Shown: piece by piece, positions 1-6,799 of the stretch
How positions within the stretch are numbered: position 1 is the stretch's first letter
How the letters are laid out: each line of letters begins with the position of its first letter
Source of the DNA: Prevotellaceae bacterium
GTDB lineage: Bacteria > Bacteroidota > Bacteroidia > Bacteroidales > UBA932
NCBI GenBank assembly: GCA_031275145.1
Contig: JAISPE010000381.1
Location: forward strand, 1 to 7,800
Reading direction: 5' to 3'
Length of the DNA stretch: 7,800 nucleotides
Position numbers and translations under genes: made by a program
Notes under the pieces: model-generated
What the model saw: the letters and a program-made list of their open reading frames with translations, nothing else
Database searches by the model: none
Told to the model about the DNA's origin: nothing

Positions 1-39
1 TTATAATCTCTTTTGTTTCCCATGGCAAGAGAATGGATT

Positions 40-1368
40 TTAGATATACTGGTTGATAATCATTTCGTACAGTTCCTGTTTACCGCTGATCTGTTTCGGT
101 TCGCCGTCGCGGAGCGCGATGTTTCGCAAATCTTCGAGCGAGAGTTTACCGTCTTCAAAATCCTTGCCTTCGCCGCTGTCGAACGAAGCGTAGCGTTCGG
201 CGCGCATCTTTTTGTAGTCGGATTTTTCCAGAATATCGGCAGCGACAATCAGAGCGCGTGCAAATGCGTCCATACCGCAGATGTGGGCGATGAAAATGTC
301 TTCCAGATCGGTGGAATTGCGACGGGTTTTAGCGTCGAAATTAGTGCCACCGGTAGTCAGACCGCCGTTTTCGAGGATAATCAGCCATGCCTGTGTCAGT
401 TCGTACAGATCGACGGGGAACTGGTCGGTATCCCAGCCGTTTTGATAGTCACCGCGGTTGGCGTCGATACTGCACAGCATCCCTGCGTCGGCAGCAGCCT
501 GCAATTCATGTTCGAACGTATGACCGGCCAAAGTCGCATGGTTCACTTCGATGTTGATAGCGAAATCCTTGTCGAGACCGTAATGACGGAGGAATCCGAT
601 AACTGTTTCGGTATCCTGGTCATACTGATGTTTTGTCGGCTCCATCGGTTTCGGCTCAATAAGGAAAGTACCTTTGAAACCGTTTTTACGACCATAGTCG
701 CGGGCCATCGTAAGCATTTGCGCCAGATGGTCTTTTTCGCGTTTCATGTCAGTGTTCAGAAGGCTCATATAACCTTCGCGACCGCCCCAGAACACATAGT
801 TTTCGCCGCCAAGGGCAATGGTTGCGTCAATAGCGTTCTTGATTTGCGCGCCTGCACAAGCCACTGAACCGAAATAAGGATTTGTAGCCGCTCCGTTCAT
901 GTAACGTGTTGCGCTGAAAACGTTTGCTGTTCCCCACAACAGTTTTTTGCCCGTCGCGGCTTGCAGACCTTTCGCATAATCGACCATGGTTGCCAGACGT
1001 TTTTCAAACTCGCTCAGCGAGGGACCTTCGTCAACAACGTCCACGTCGTGGAAACAGTAATAAGGAATACCGGTTTTTGTCAGAAACTCAAACGCCGCAT
1101 CCATTTTGTATTTGGCGCGAGTAATCGGGTCGGCAGAACTGTTCCATGGAAATGACTTTGTTCCACCGCCAAACGGGTCGCCGCCTTCGGCACACAATGT
1201 ATGCCAGTAAGCCATCGCAAAACGAAGATGGTTTTTCAACGTTTTGCCCGACACTATTCTGTTTTCATCATAATAATGAAATGCCAACGGATTTTTAGAT
1301 TCCGTTCCTTCAAATTGAATTTTTCCGATGCCCGGAAAAAATTCTTTTTCGCCTTTATAAAAACTCAT
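40..1368 (-). CDS. xylA: Xylose isomerase (EC 5.3.1.5)
   Basis: Cytoplasmic TIM-barrel enzyme that interconverts D-xylose and D-xylulose using two divalent metal ions, the first step of bacterial xylose use. The 442-residue product is full length for the class II (E. coli/Bacteroides-like) family. Visible motifs are FHDVD (106-110, catalytic His107 and Asp110), WGGREGY (194-200), IEPKP (237-241, metal ligand Glu238 and Lys240), IEVNHA (273-278, Glu274 and His277), SIDANRGD (300-307, Asp302), GWDTDQFP (311-318, Asp313 and Asp315) and NFDAK (343-347, Asp345). All are offset by about six residues from the E. coli numbering, so no key residue is missing. The ATG start gives the usual N-terminus (MSFYKGEKEFFPGI). 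The upstream bases are AT-rich without a Shine-Dalgarno sequence, as is common in Bacteroidota. No xylulokinase or xylose transporter gene lies within the window. The upstream neighbour on the same strand is 953 bp away, so xylA probably has its own promoter, which I could not identify. Confidence 0.98.
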   Translation of the reverse strand: MSFYKGEKEFFPGIGKIQFEGTESKNPLAFHYYDENRIVSGKTLKNHLRFAMAYWHTLCAEGGDPFGGGTKSFPWNSSADPITRAKYKMDAAFEFLTKTGIPYYCFHDVDVVDEGPSLSEFEKRLATMVDYAKGLQAATGKKLLWGTANVFSATRYMNGAATNPYFGSVACAGAQIKNAIDATIALGGENYVFWGGREGYMSLLNTDMKREKDHLAQMLTMARDYGRKNGFKGTFLIEPKPMEPTKHQYDQDTETVIGFLRHYGLDKDFAINIEVNHATLAGHTFEHELQAAADAGMLCSIDANRGDYQNGWDTDQFPVDLYELTQAWLIILENGGLTTGGTNFDAKTRRNSTDLEDIFIAHICGMDAFARALIVAADILEKSDYKKMRAERYASFDSGEGKDFEDGKLSLEDLRNIALRDGEPKQISGKQELYEMIINQYI

Positions 1369-1478
1369 AATCTATATAATTTTATTAATTTATTATTTTT
1401 TAAATCGCTACTGCGGGACTTGCTGATTGATTGCCGCCCATGCCACTCATGCCGTAAGCTTCCGCATCCCTTAGTAGA

Positions 1479-1492
1479 GTCGTCCCTGCGGG
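1479..1492 (-). repeat. Degenerate inverted copy of the CCCGTAGGGATGAC element
   Basis: Read on the minus strand, this stretch is CCCGCAGGGACGAC, which differs at two of 14 positions from the CCCGTAGGGATGAC core of the copies at 1551-1695. It lies about 60 bp from them and is probably a decayed member of the same family. Confidence 0.45.
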
Positions 1493-1550
1493 TAGGCTGT
1501 AAAAAATATCGAATATTATAAAAAAAACATCGTTTTGCTTTCGAATGAAT

Positions 1551-1577
1551 AAAATCCCGTAGGGATGACATGCCGGT
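1551..1577 (+). repeat. Palindromic intergenic repeat, copy 1
   Basis: A 27-bp element that begins AAAATCCCGTAGGGATGACA. Its core, ATCCC-GTA-GGGAT, is a 5-bp inverted repeat around three bases. It differs from copy 2 at one base (ATGCC against ATGTC). Repeats of this type are, from memory, common between genes in Bacteroidales genomes and resemble REP elements. Their role is not known to me. Confidence 0.85.
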
Positions 1578-1600
1578 AGAAAACAAAACGAAAGCGATCG

Positions 1601-1627
1601 AAAATCCCGTAGGGATGACATGTCGGT
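1601..1627 (+). repeat. Palindromic intergenic repeat, copy 2
   Basis: A direct repeat of copy 1, starting 50 bp downstream with one mismatch. It also forms a 27-bp inverted repeat with copy 3, separated by 41 bp, so the pair could form a long hairpin in RNA or single-stranded DNA. Confidence 0.85.
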
Positions 1628-1668
1628 CCAATCCCGCTTTTTGTTCAAACTGTTGAAAATCTTCCGAT

Positions 1669-1695
1669 ACCGACATGTCATCCTTACGGGATTTT
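1669..1695 (-). repeat. Palindromic intergenic repeat, copy 3, inverted
   Basis: The reverse complement of this stretch matches copy 2 at 26 of 27 positions (CCGTAAGGAT in place of CCGTAGGGAT). The head-to-head arrangement with copy 2 is like the paired REP units found in other bacteria. Confidence 0.85.
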
Positions 1696-1746
1696 TGATT
1701 ACGGAATTTGAACGAAATTCTTTTTAATCAGCCTCAAATTCTTTAC

Positions 1747-1762
1747 ACCCCAGGTCTGGGGT
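1747..1762. repeat. Short palindrome ACCCCAG-GT-CTGGGGT
   Basis: Seven-base arms separated by two bases. The sequence that follows (GGTTTATATCAC) resembles another intergenic repeat type I associate with Bacteroidota. Only one copy is present here, so its repeat status is inferred. Confidence 0.45.
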
Positions 1763-1932
1763 TTATATCACATTCCCGTGCTACTGAGGTTGTTCTGTCT
1801 TGAAAATTAGATGTAAATGAGTTTTTTGGGGAGTGCGTTTGAACATCATACCTTTTTTTACGATTTTATTTTTTACAATGATGCTTTTTCGCAAGTGGCA
1901 TATTAACAGTGCTTTCGTCATTACAAAGGCAA

Positions 1933-1977
1933 CCCTTATTTCCCTACTAAGGGAAGTGTTGAAAATAAGGGTTTTAT
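1933..1977. repeat. Nested hairpin repeat, copy A
   Basis: An outer 9-bp stem pairs CCCTTATTT (1933-1941) with AAATAAGGG (1963-1971). Within it, an alternative 5-bp stem pairs TTCCC (1940-1944) with GGGAA (1951-1955) around TACTAA. The right-hand part, from CTACTAAGGG to AATAAGGGTTTTAT (1944-1977), recurs as a direct repeat at 2210-2244. The left part recurs inverted at 2165-2183. It is probably an intergenic repeat family, although a transcript terminator or RNA structure is also possible. Confidence 0.7.
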
Positions 1978-2017
1978 CAGTGCAAAACGTGACCTCTTAT
2001 TTTCCAAAGACAACCTT

Positions 2018-2167
2018 AGGAGCGTTCAATAAATAAAGGTATTAATTATTGATTTATTATTGATTTATTTTCCGGCATCTCATCAATGGCCTGCCTGACG
2101 GCAGTCAGGGCAAAAAGCATCCCGTTAGGGATGCCATAATTGATACCTTTATTTATTGAAGACTCCT
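2018..2167. mobile_element. MITE-like stem-loop element of about 150 nt
   Basis: The ends 2018-2047 and 2138-2167 are inverted repeats matching at 27 of 30 positions, including 22 of 23 in the inner part (2025-2047 against 2138-2160). The roughly 90-nt interior holds an 11-bp tandem repeat ATTATTGATTT (2045-2066) and two perfect hairpins: CCTGAC-GGCA-GTCAGG (2094-2109) and GCATCCC-GTTA-GGGATGC (2117-2134). The second resembles the ATCCC-GTA-GGGAT repeats upstream. The hexamer CCTTAG appears in the same orientation at both ends (2014-2019 and 2165-2170) and could be a target-site duplication. There is no coding capacity. A non-autonomous mobile element is the best guess; a structured RNA is the alternative. 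Confidence 0.5.
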
Positions 2168-2183
2168 TAGTAGGGAATAAGGG
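2165..2183 (-). repeat. Inverted partial copy of the CCCTTATT-CCCTACTAAGG repeat
   Basis: On the minus strand this reads CCCTTATTCCCTACTAAGG, matching 1933-1952 except for one missing T. CCTTAGTAG (2165-2173) can also pair with CTACTAAGG (2210-2218). The left edge overlaps the end of the stem-loop element, as would be expected if that element had inserted into an older repeat. Confidence 0.7.
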
Positions 2184-2209
2184 GGCGGAATGATATCCGG
2201 CTACCTCGA

Positions 2210-2244
2210 CTACTAAGGGAGCTTTGTGGAAATAAGGGTTTTAT
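2210..2244 (+). repeat. Direct copy B of the CTACTAAGGG...AATAAGGGTTTTAT repeat
   Basis: Matches 1944-1977 with identical ends (CTACTAAGGGA and GAAATAAGGGTTTTAT, allowing one base) and a short divergent middle. It lies about 80 bp downstream of the stop codon of the minus-strand gene that ends at 2322. Confidence 0.7.
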
Positions 2245-2321
2245 AAGAGTCGCGGACTTTTTCCGACAAGCGTCATTACTTTCGGTTGCAATACGAAACG
2301 GGGTATTCGCGATAACGTCAT

Positions 2322-5300
2322 TTACACCCATTTCACGAGACAGAAATCCTGTCTGTGCGGGAGGTCGGGATTTTTCGCGTATATTCTTATTGCCGAGAAG
2401 AATGTTCCGGACGCTGTCGGCACGAATTTTATTCTGTACGTAGCCTCGCCCGTCATGCACGATGAAATGTTGAACTCCGTCTGCATGACTATCGTTTTGA
2501 TGTCGCCCGACTGTTTGGCGAGCAGGATTTCGACGCCGATATCTTCCGGATTCAGCAGTCCGGTAGAAATCATGACCTCCGCTTCGTATTCCTTGCCAAG
2601 CAGAATCGGTTCTTTCTCCATGTCGGGTCTTTTGACGGACACGACCTCGACGCTTTCCCATTCCTTCAACACCTTGTATTTCCAGTCGGTAATCTCGCGG
2701 GCGAGTTTGAAATCGTCGGCGATAAGTTCCTGCGAACGTTTCTGTAGCTTATTGTAGTATTTTTCTTCGTAATCGTTCATCATACGGTTGGTAGTGAAGT
2801 TGGAAGCGACCTTTTCAATCGAATTTTTTATACGCGCAATCCACTGTACGGGGATGCCGCCCGCATTTCGTTTATAATAGAGCGTTGTGATTTCGTTTTC
2901 TATTATACTGTAGATAGTTTCGGCGTCCAGTTCGTTCTGGAAGTCGTTGTTTGCATAAACCGAATTAATCGGCAAAGCCCATCCCGCATCGCTTCTGTAA
3001 CCTTCGACCCACCATCCGTCGAGTACGCTGAAGTGCATAACGCCGTTCATCACAGCCTTTTCTCCGCTTGTACCCGATGCTTCCAGAGGTCGCGTGGGCG
3101 TGTTGAGCCAGATATCCACGCCGCGCACCATTTTCGCCGCAAGCTCCATATCGTAGTTTTCGAGAAAAAGGATTTTGCCCAGAAACTGCGGATATTTCGA
3201 TATTTCCACGATTTTCTTGATCAAATCCTGACCGGCTTTGTCGGCGGGATGCGCTTTTCCGGCGAAAATAAACTGTACCGGACGCGCGGGATTGTTCACT
3301 ATATCGTTCAACTGCTCGAGATTCGAGAATAAAAGATGCGCCCGTTTGTACGTAGCAAACCGGCGTGCAAAACCGATAGTCAGTTTTGCGGGGTCTAACG
3401 TTTCCTTTATCTCGACGATTTCGCGGGGCGAATAGTAGTTGATGTCGTTCTGACTCGAAATCCAGTTCTTTATGTGATTTATAAGTTTGGTTTTAAGTTT
3501 GTTCCTGATATTCCAGATAATTTCGTTGTGGACGTCCTGAATATGCCTGAAACATGACTTGTCGTAATGATGTTTGGCAAAGTCGGGACCGAAAGTTTTA
3601 TTGTACAATTCTTTCCAGATCGGAGCAGTCCATGTCGGATAGTGTACGCCGTTGGTAACATAGCCGATAAACAGTTCTTCGGACAGATATCCCGGGAACA
3701 TTTTCTCCAGCATTTCGCGTGTAACTTTCCCGTGTAACCGGCTGACACCGTTTACCTCCTGCGAAAGATTCACTGCAAGACAGCTCATCGAAAACTTTTC
3801 GTTCGTATCGGCAGGATTCATCCTCCCGAGACCGACAATACGTTCCCACGATACGTGAAATCTTTCCGGATAATGGGAAATATATTTTCGTAACAGACTT
3901 TCGTCGAACGAATCATGACCGGCGGGAACGGGGGTATGAGTCGTAAACAGTGACGATGCACGCACAACTTCACGCGCTTCGTAGAATTTCAGACTGTGTT
4001 TCTGCATAAGGAGGTGTATGCGTTCGAAGCCGATCATGGCGGCATGACCTTCGTTGCAGTGATATACGTCGGATTCGATACCGAGTTTTTTCAACGCGCG
4101 TATTCCCCCTATGCCGAGCAGTATTTCCTGTTTCAGACGGTTTTCCCAGTCGCCTCCGTAGAGATGATGCGTTATGGCGCGGTCTTCGTCTATATTGTTT
4201 TCGATATCTGTGTCCAGAAGATAGAGTTCCGTTCTGCCGATATCTACTCTCCAGACTTTTGCGTGCAACATTCGTCCGGGAAACGCTATTTCGACCGAAA
4301 TCCAGTTGCCGTCGTCGTCTCTGACGGGAGAAATGGGAATTTTGTCGAAGCTTTGCGCCTCATATTCCGACACCTGATCGCCCGACGACGAGAGTTTCTG
4401 TTTAAAATATCCGTATTTGTAGAGCAGTCCCACGCCGACGAGGTTTACTTCCTTGTCGCTTGCTTCTTTCAGATAGTCTCCGGCAAGTATTCCGAGTCCG
4501 CCGGAGTAGATTTTCAGCGAGGAATGCAGTCCGTACTCCATGCTGAAATACGCTATCCTGTTTTTTTTCAGGATATTTTCTTTTTCGGACATATATCGGG
4601 TAAACATGTCATGGACATGATTCAGCTTGTGGACAAACTCCTCGTTGTTTTCCAGATCCTTAAATTCCTGATACGAAACCATGTCGAGCATCATGATAGG
4701 ATTGTATTCCGATTTTTTCCAGTGAGTTTCATTAACAGACTTGAAAAGATTGACGGCTTCCTGATTCCATGACCACCAGAGGTTTCTCGACAGTTCGTCG
4801 AGCGGGCGCAGGCGTTCCGGAATAGTGCGGTGCACTATCATACTGTGCCAGTTGGCGCTGTCCCTCGGTATGCTTACTATGTACGGCTGTGTTTCCTCCA
4901 TCTTTTCTGTTATTTTGTGATTTATATACCGTTCTGCCGCTTTTTCGAGGGCGGAGGAATATGCGATACTGTAGTATTTTATGAAATTATTCCATGACGC
5001 CCTGCCGGCAACTTCCTTCGTATTCTGTTTCAATTCCTCAATTCTAACATCCGGCAGCGAACATTGTTCAAGGATTATCTCCGACAGTTTGGCGACGACT
5101 TCCGGTATATTGCTGTCCGTCCGTTCGATAACGAAGACCGAGGGACTGTCTCCGATTTCGTTTTTCACCCAGACGCCGAATCCGGCCAGAGTGGTTGTAA
5201 CGGTCGGCACTCCGTAAGCGAGGCTTTCGAGGGGCGTATATCCCCACGGCTCGTAGTACGAAGGGAACACCGTCAGATCCATATCCGTCAACAGATCATA

Positions 5301-6548
5301 ATAATGCAGGTTGAAAACTCCGTCTTTGCCGTTCATGTACGATGGTACGAAAATCACTTTCACCGAATCTTTTTCGGAATTGCTGAGACCGTTTTCCGAG
5401 ATAGCCTGCAAAATCCGGTCGTGGTAATGGTCTTCCAGATTGTGGGTAATGAACCTGTTTGTAATGGGAATCGGGCTGTCGGGATACTGGATGTTGTGTA
5501 ACAGTTCCCGCGAAGGTCCCTGCGAGCCGGCCGGCACAAATATAAACACCACGATTTCGCGGTTTCCGCCGATACGGTTTATGTCGCCCAGTGATTTTAT
5601 AAACAGGTCTATTCCCTTGTTTTTAAACTCATACCGTCCGCTTGTCCCTGCGAAAAAGACATTGTCCGACAGTTTTACCTGAAGAAGGGCTTCGGCGACC
5701 CCGGTCATTACGGCTCTGCCTTTCCTGCCTGTATTTGCTTCACGGGTAACTCTGAATCCGTTGGGAGTAATCACATCGGGTATGCGTCCGAGGAAATGTT
5801 CACACTCCTTAGCTGTAATGTCGCTTACGGTAGTGAAACAGTCAGACGCCAGAGCGGAGTTTTTTTCCAGCGAATATCTTGCTCTGACGTTAAAGTCGCT
5901 GCTGATACTGTCGGGATTGTAACTCGCAATATTTTCGTACAGCGGCATGTCGTTTCCGGCGATACACCTGCCGATAATGGTTGCGTGAGTGGTGAATACG
6001 CAGGCTACGTTCGGGCTGTATTTCCGCAGATACAGCAGTCCCGCGCCCGACATCCATTCGTGAAAATGGGCTATCGGATTACGGGTAAATGCCCTGTGAT
6101 AGTTGACAAAACTGCGGATCGCCCTGCCGGCAGCGTAACCGAACAGATTGGCTTCGATATAATCCCACCGCCCGGGCAGCGAATCCAGACGATAGTCTTC
6201 CCAAAACTCGCTGAATATCCTGTCCTTCTCCGAGAAAAACCGCGTATAGTCTACAAGAAAGACTATCGGCTTTCCTTCGATATTCCATCGCCCTGTCCGT
6301 ATGACCAATCCTTCATCGGCAGCCTGGTTTTTCCACGACTTGAATATCTGAGTATCTTCGATAAATTCGGGATTTGCTTCGTTTTCCTTTATCAAATCGG
6401 GACCGATAAATACATGGGTGTTTCTCAAACTCTCGTCCACAGCGTACAGCTTGGATGTCAAAACCGTATGTATGCCCCCAATCTTGTTGCATACTTCCCA
6501 GCTTACTTCAAATAAAAAATCAGGTCTTCGTAACTTTTCTTCCTGCAT
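2322..6548 (-). CDS. glgP: Glycogen synthase (GT3) - alpha-glucan phosphorylase (GT35) fusion protein
   Basis: A 1408-residue cytoplasmic enzyme for storage alpha-1,4-glucan. Residues 12-545 are a eukaryotic-type GT3 glycogen synthase with WEVCNKIGGIHTV (17-29), TTHATIIGR (186-194), the DCFTTVSDITAKECEH stretch (236-251) and YYEPWGYTPLE (431-441), whose Glu433 and Glu441 match the catalytic Glu pair of yeast Gsy2. Residues 566-680 resemble DUF3417 (RPLDELSRNLWWSWNQEA). Residues 664-1290 are a phosphorylase of the divergent TIGR02094 type, with YSGGLGILAGDYLKEASD, HTPVPAGHD (871-879), GFARRFATYKRA (1059-1070) and EASGTSGEK (1156-1164), whose Lys1164 should carry pyridoxal phosphate. The last 110 residues are a beta-rich domain seen at the end of such phosphorylases. 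The family usually releases glucose-1-phosphate; the synthase half transfers glucose from a nucleotide sugar. This order of domains is known in Bacteroidota, commonly annotated as alpha-glucan family phosphorylase. Both active sites look intact, although activity of each half is inferred. The ATG start lies about 22 bp downstream of a -7 box. Confidence 0.95.
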   Translation of the reverse strand: MQEEKLRRPDFLFEVSWEVCNKIGGIHTVLTSKLYAVDESLRNTHVFIGPDLIKENEANPEFIEDTQIFKSWKNQAADEGLVIRTGRWNIEGKPIVFLVDYTRFFSEKDRIFSEFWEDYRLDSLPGRWDYIEANLFGYAAGRAIRSFVNYHRAFTRNPIAHFHEWMSGAGLLYLRKYSPNVACVFTTHATIIGRCIAGNDMPLYENIASYNPDSISSDFNVRARYSLEKNSALASDCFTTVSDITAKECEHFLGRIPDVITPNGFRVTREANTGRKGRAVMTGVAEALLQVKLSDNVFFAGTSGRYEFKNKGIDLFIKSLGDINRIGGNREIVVFIFVPAGSQGPSRELLHNIQYPDSPIPITNRFITHNLEDHYHDRILQAISENGLSNSEKDSVKVIFVPSYMNGKDGVFNLHYYDLLTDMDLTVFPSYYEPWGYTPLESLAYGVPTVTTTLAGFGVWVKNEIGDSPSVFVIERTDSNIPEVVAKLSEIILEQCSLPDVRIEELKQNTKEVAGRASWNNFIKYYSIAYSSALEKAAERYINHKITEKMEETQPYIVSIPRDSANWHSMIVHRTIPERLRPLDELSRNLWWSWNQEAVNLFKSVNETHWKKSEYNPIMMLDMVSYQEFKDLENNEEFVHKLNHVHDMFTRYMSEKENILKKNRIAYFSMEYGLHSSLKIYSGGLGILAGDYLKEASDKEVNLVGVGLLYKYGYFKQKLSSSGDQVSEYEAQSFDKIPISPVRDDDGNWISVEIAFPGRMLHAKVWRVDIGRTELYLLDTDIENNIDEDRAITHHLYGGDWENRLKQEILLGIGGIRALKKLGIESDVYHCNEGHAAMIGFERIHLLMQKHSLKFYEAREVVRASSLFTTHTPVPAGHDSFDESLLRKYISHYPERFHVSWERIVGLGRMNPADTNEKFSMSCLAVNLSQEVNGVSRLHGKVTREMLEKMFPGYLSEELFIGYVTNGVHYPTWTAPIWKELYNKTFGPDFAKHHYDKSCFRHIQDVHNEIIWNIRNKLKTKLINHIKNWISSQNDINYYSPREIVEIKETLDPAKLTIGFARRFATYKRAHLLFSNLEQLNDIVNNPARPVQFIFAGKAHPADKAGQDLIKKIVEISKYPQFLGKILFLENYDMELAAKMVRGVDIWLNTPTRPLEASGTSGEKAVMNGVMHFSVLDGWWVEGYRSDAGWALPINSVYANNDFQNELDAETIYSIIENEITTLYYKRNAGGIPVQWIARIKNSIEKVASNFTTNRMMNDYEEKYYNKLQKRSQELIADDFKLAREITDWKYKVLKEWESVEVVSVKRPDMEKEPILLGKEYEAEVMISTGLLNPEDIGVEILLAKQSGDIKTIVMQTEFNISSCMTGEATYRIKFVPTASGTFFSAIRIYAKNPDLPHRQDFCLVKWV

Positions 6549-6569
6549 AATTTAGCTATTAATTTCCCG

Positions 6570-6577
6570 CAAAGGTA
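6570..6577 (-). promoter_or_regulatory. Bacteroidota -7 box TACCTTTG for the synthase-phosphorylase gene
   Basis: On the minus strand the sequence reads TACCTTTG, an exact match to the TAnnTTTG -7 consensus of the Bacteroidota primary sigma factor, preceded by an A/T-rich run. Transcription would start near 6564 and give a leader of about 15 nt before the ATG at 6548. No clear TTTG -33 box is visible. Confidence 0.65.
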
Positions 6578-6631
6578 AAAAGTATTTTTTTATGACGGAA
6601 AAAAACGAATTGCCGGTGTACAACAGAATTC

Positions 6632-6680
6632 CTTTTTGACAGATTTTTCTTTTTGACAGATTTTCTTTTTGACAAAATTA
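6632..6680. repeat. Triple tandem repeat CTTTTTGACAGATTTT
   Basis: Three adjacent units of 17, 16 and 16 bp begin at 6632, 6649 and 6665. The first two differ by a single T; the third ends in AAAATTA. Each unit contains TTTTTGACA. On the rightward strand they lie more than 100 bp upstream of the -7 box, so they are too far away to be its -33 element. Confidence 0.8.
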
Positions 6681-6705
6681 ACAGAATTTTCATAATTTAC
6701 GTTTT

Positions 6706-6760
6706 ACGTTGGAAACCCTACGTTGAAAACCCTAACAGGGTTTCCAACCCTGTTAGGGTT
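6706..6760. repeat. Tandem 14-mer followed by a 15-bp perfect hairpin
   Basis: ACGTTGGAAACCCT (6706-6719) is repeated at once as ACGTTGAAAACCCT (6720-6733). The second unit runs into a perfect inverted repeat: AACCCTAACAGGGTT (6728-6742), TCC, AACCCTGTTAGGGTT (6746-6760). Each arm is itself a smaller hairpin (AACCCT-AAC-AGGGTT), and GGAAACCCT (6711-6719) can pair instead with AGGGTTTCC (6737-6745). No T-run follows on the plus strand, and both flanking genes point away, so a terminator role is unlikely. A REP-like intergenic repeat fits better. Confidence 0.8.
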
Positions 6761-6791
6761 ACCGTAATAATGTACGATAAAAATAAAACTG

Positions 6792-6799
6792 TATCTTTG
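6792..6799 (+). promoter_or_regulatory. Bacteroidota -7 box TATCTTTG inside a 16-bp palindrome
   Basis: TATCTTTG matches the TAnnTTTG -7 consensus exactly. It forms the left half of the perfect palindrome TATCTTTGCAAAGATA (6792-6807), flanked by direct repeats AACTGTA at 6787-6793 and 6807-6813. Transcription would begin near 6805, giving a leader of about 36 nt to the small ORF and about 130 nt to the glycosyltransferase. The palindrome could be an operator for a dimeric regulator, or chance symmetry of the promoter box. No clear -33 TTTG is visible. Confidence 0.6.

Larger units (their letters stand above)
1369..2321. other. Repeat-rich intergenic region without a convincing gene
   Basis: This 953-bp gap separates two minus-strand genes. 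It is filled with inverted and direct repeats, annotated separately. The open frames that cross it are short and read through the repeats, so I regard none as a gene. I searched the minus strand for the Bacteroidota -7 box (CAAAnnTA as read on the plus strand) as a xylA promoter and found only one-mismatch versions: CAAAGGCA near 1925 and CAAAGACA near 2005. Neither is close to xylA. No clear rho-independent terminator for the gene ending at 2322 is visible. Confidence 0.8.

Noticed and set aside
13..867. 284-residue plus-strand open frame antisense to xylA
   Set aside because: It lies wholly opposite a well-conserved enzyme gene, and its translation shows no domain. It is a mirror frame of xylA codon use.
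1365..1676. 103-residue minus-strand open frame overlapping the xylA start by 4 bp
   Set aside because: It translates straight through the ATCCCGTAGGGAT repeats (giving HVIPTGF-like peptides), has no recognisable domain, and its tail is low-complexity. It is a frame kept open by the repeats.
1479..1695. CRISPR array suggested by repeated 27-bp units
   Set aside because: The copies are in mixed orientation with unequal spacing (23-bp and 41-bp gaps), are themselves palindromic, and have no cas gene nearby.
1833..2036. 67-residue plus-strand open frame with a GTG start
   Set aside because: It crosses the nested hairpin repeat and the left arm of the stem-loop element, has no clear family resemblance, and has no promoter or ribosome-binding signal.
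2052..2066. 14-bp identity ATTTATTATTGATT shared with the leader at 6828-6841
   Set aside because: The match is very AT-rich and short, and the flanks differ, so chance is the simplest explanation.
2249..2275. Possible rho-independent terminator after the glucan gene (CGGA/TCCG stem)
   Set aside because: The stem is only 4 bp with no T-run on the minus strand, too weak to call.
2167..2661. 164-residue minus-strand frame at the 3' end of the glucan gene, considered as a frameshifted extension
   Set aside because: The main frame already ends with the expected C-terminal beta domain and a final LVKW-type motif, so no frameshift is needed.
3996..4772. 258-residue plus-strand open frame, and others at 5064-5501 and 5796-6515, antisense to the glucan enzyme
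   Set aside because: The opposite strand encodes continuous, motif-bearing GT3 and phosphorylase sequence. The antisense translations look like shadows, with no recognisable motifs.
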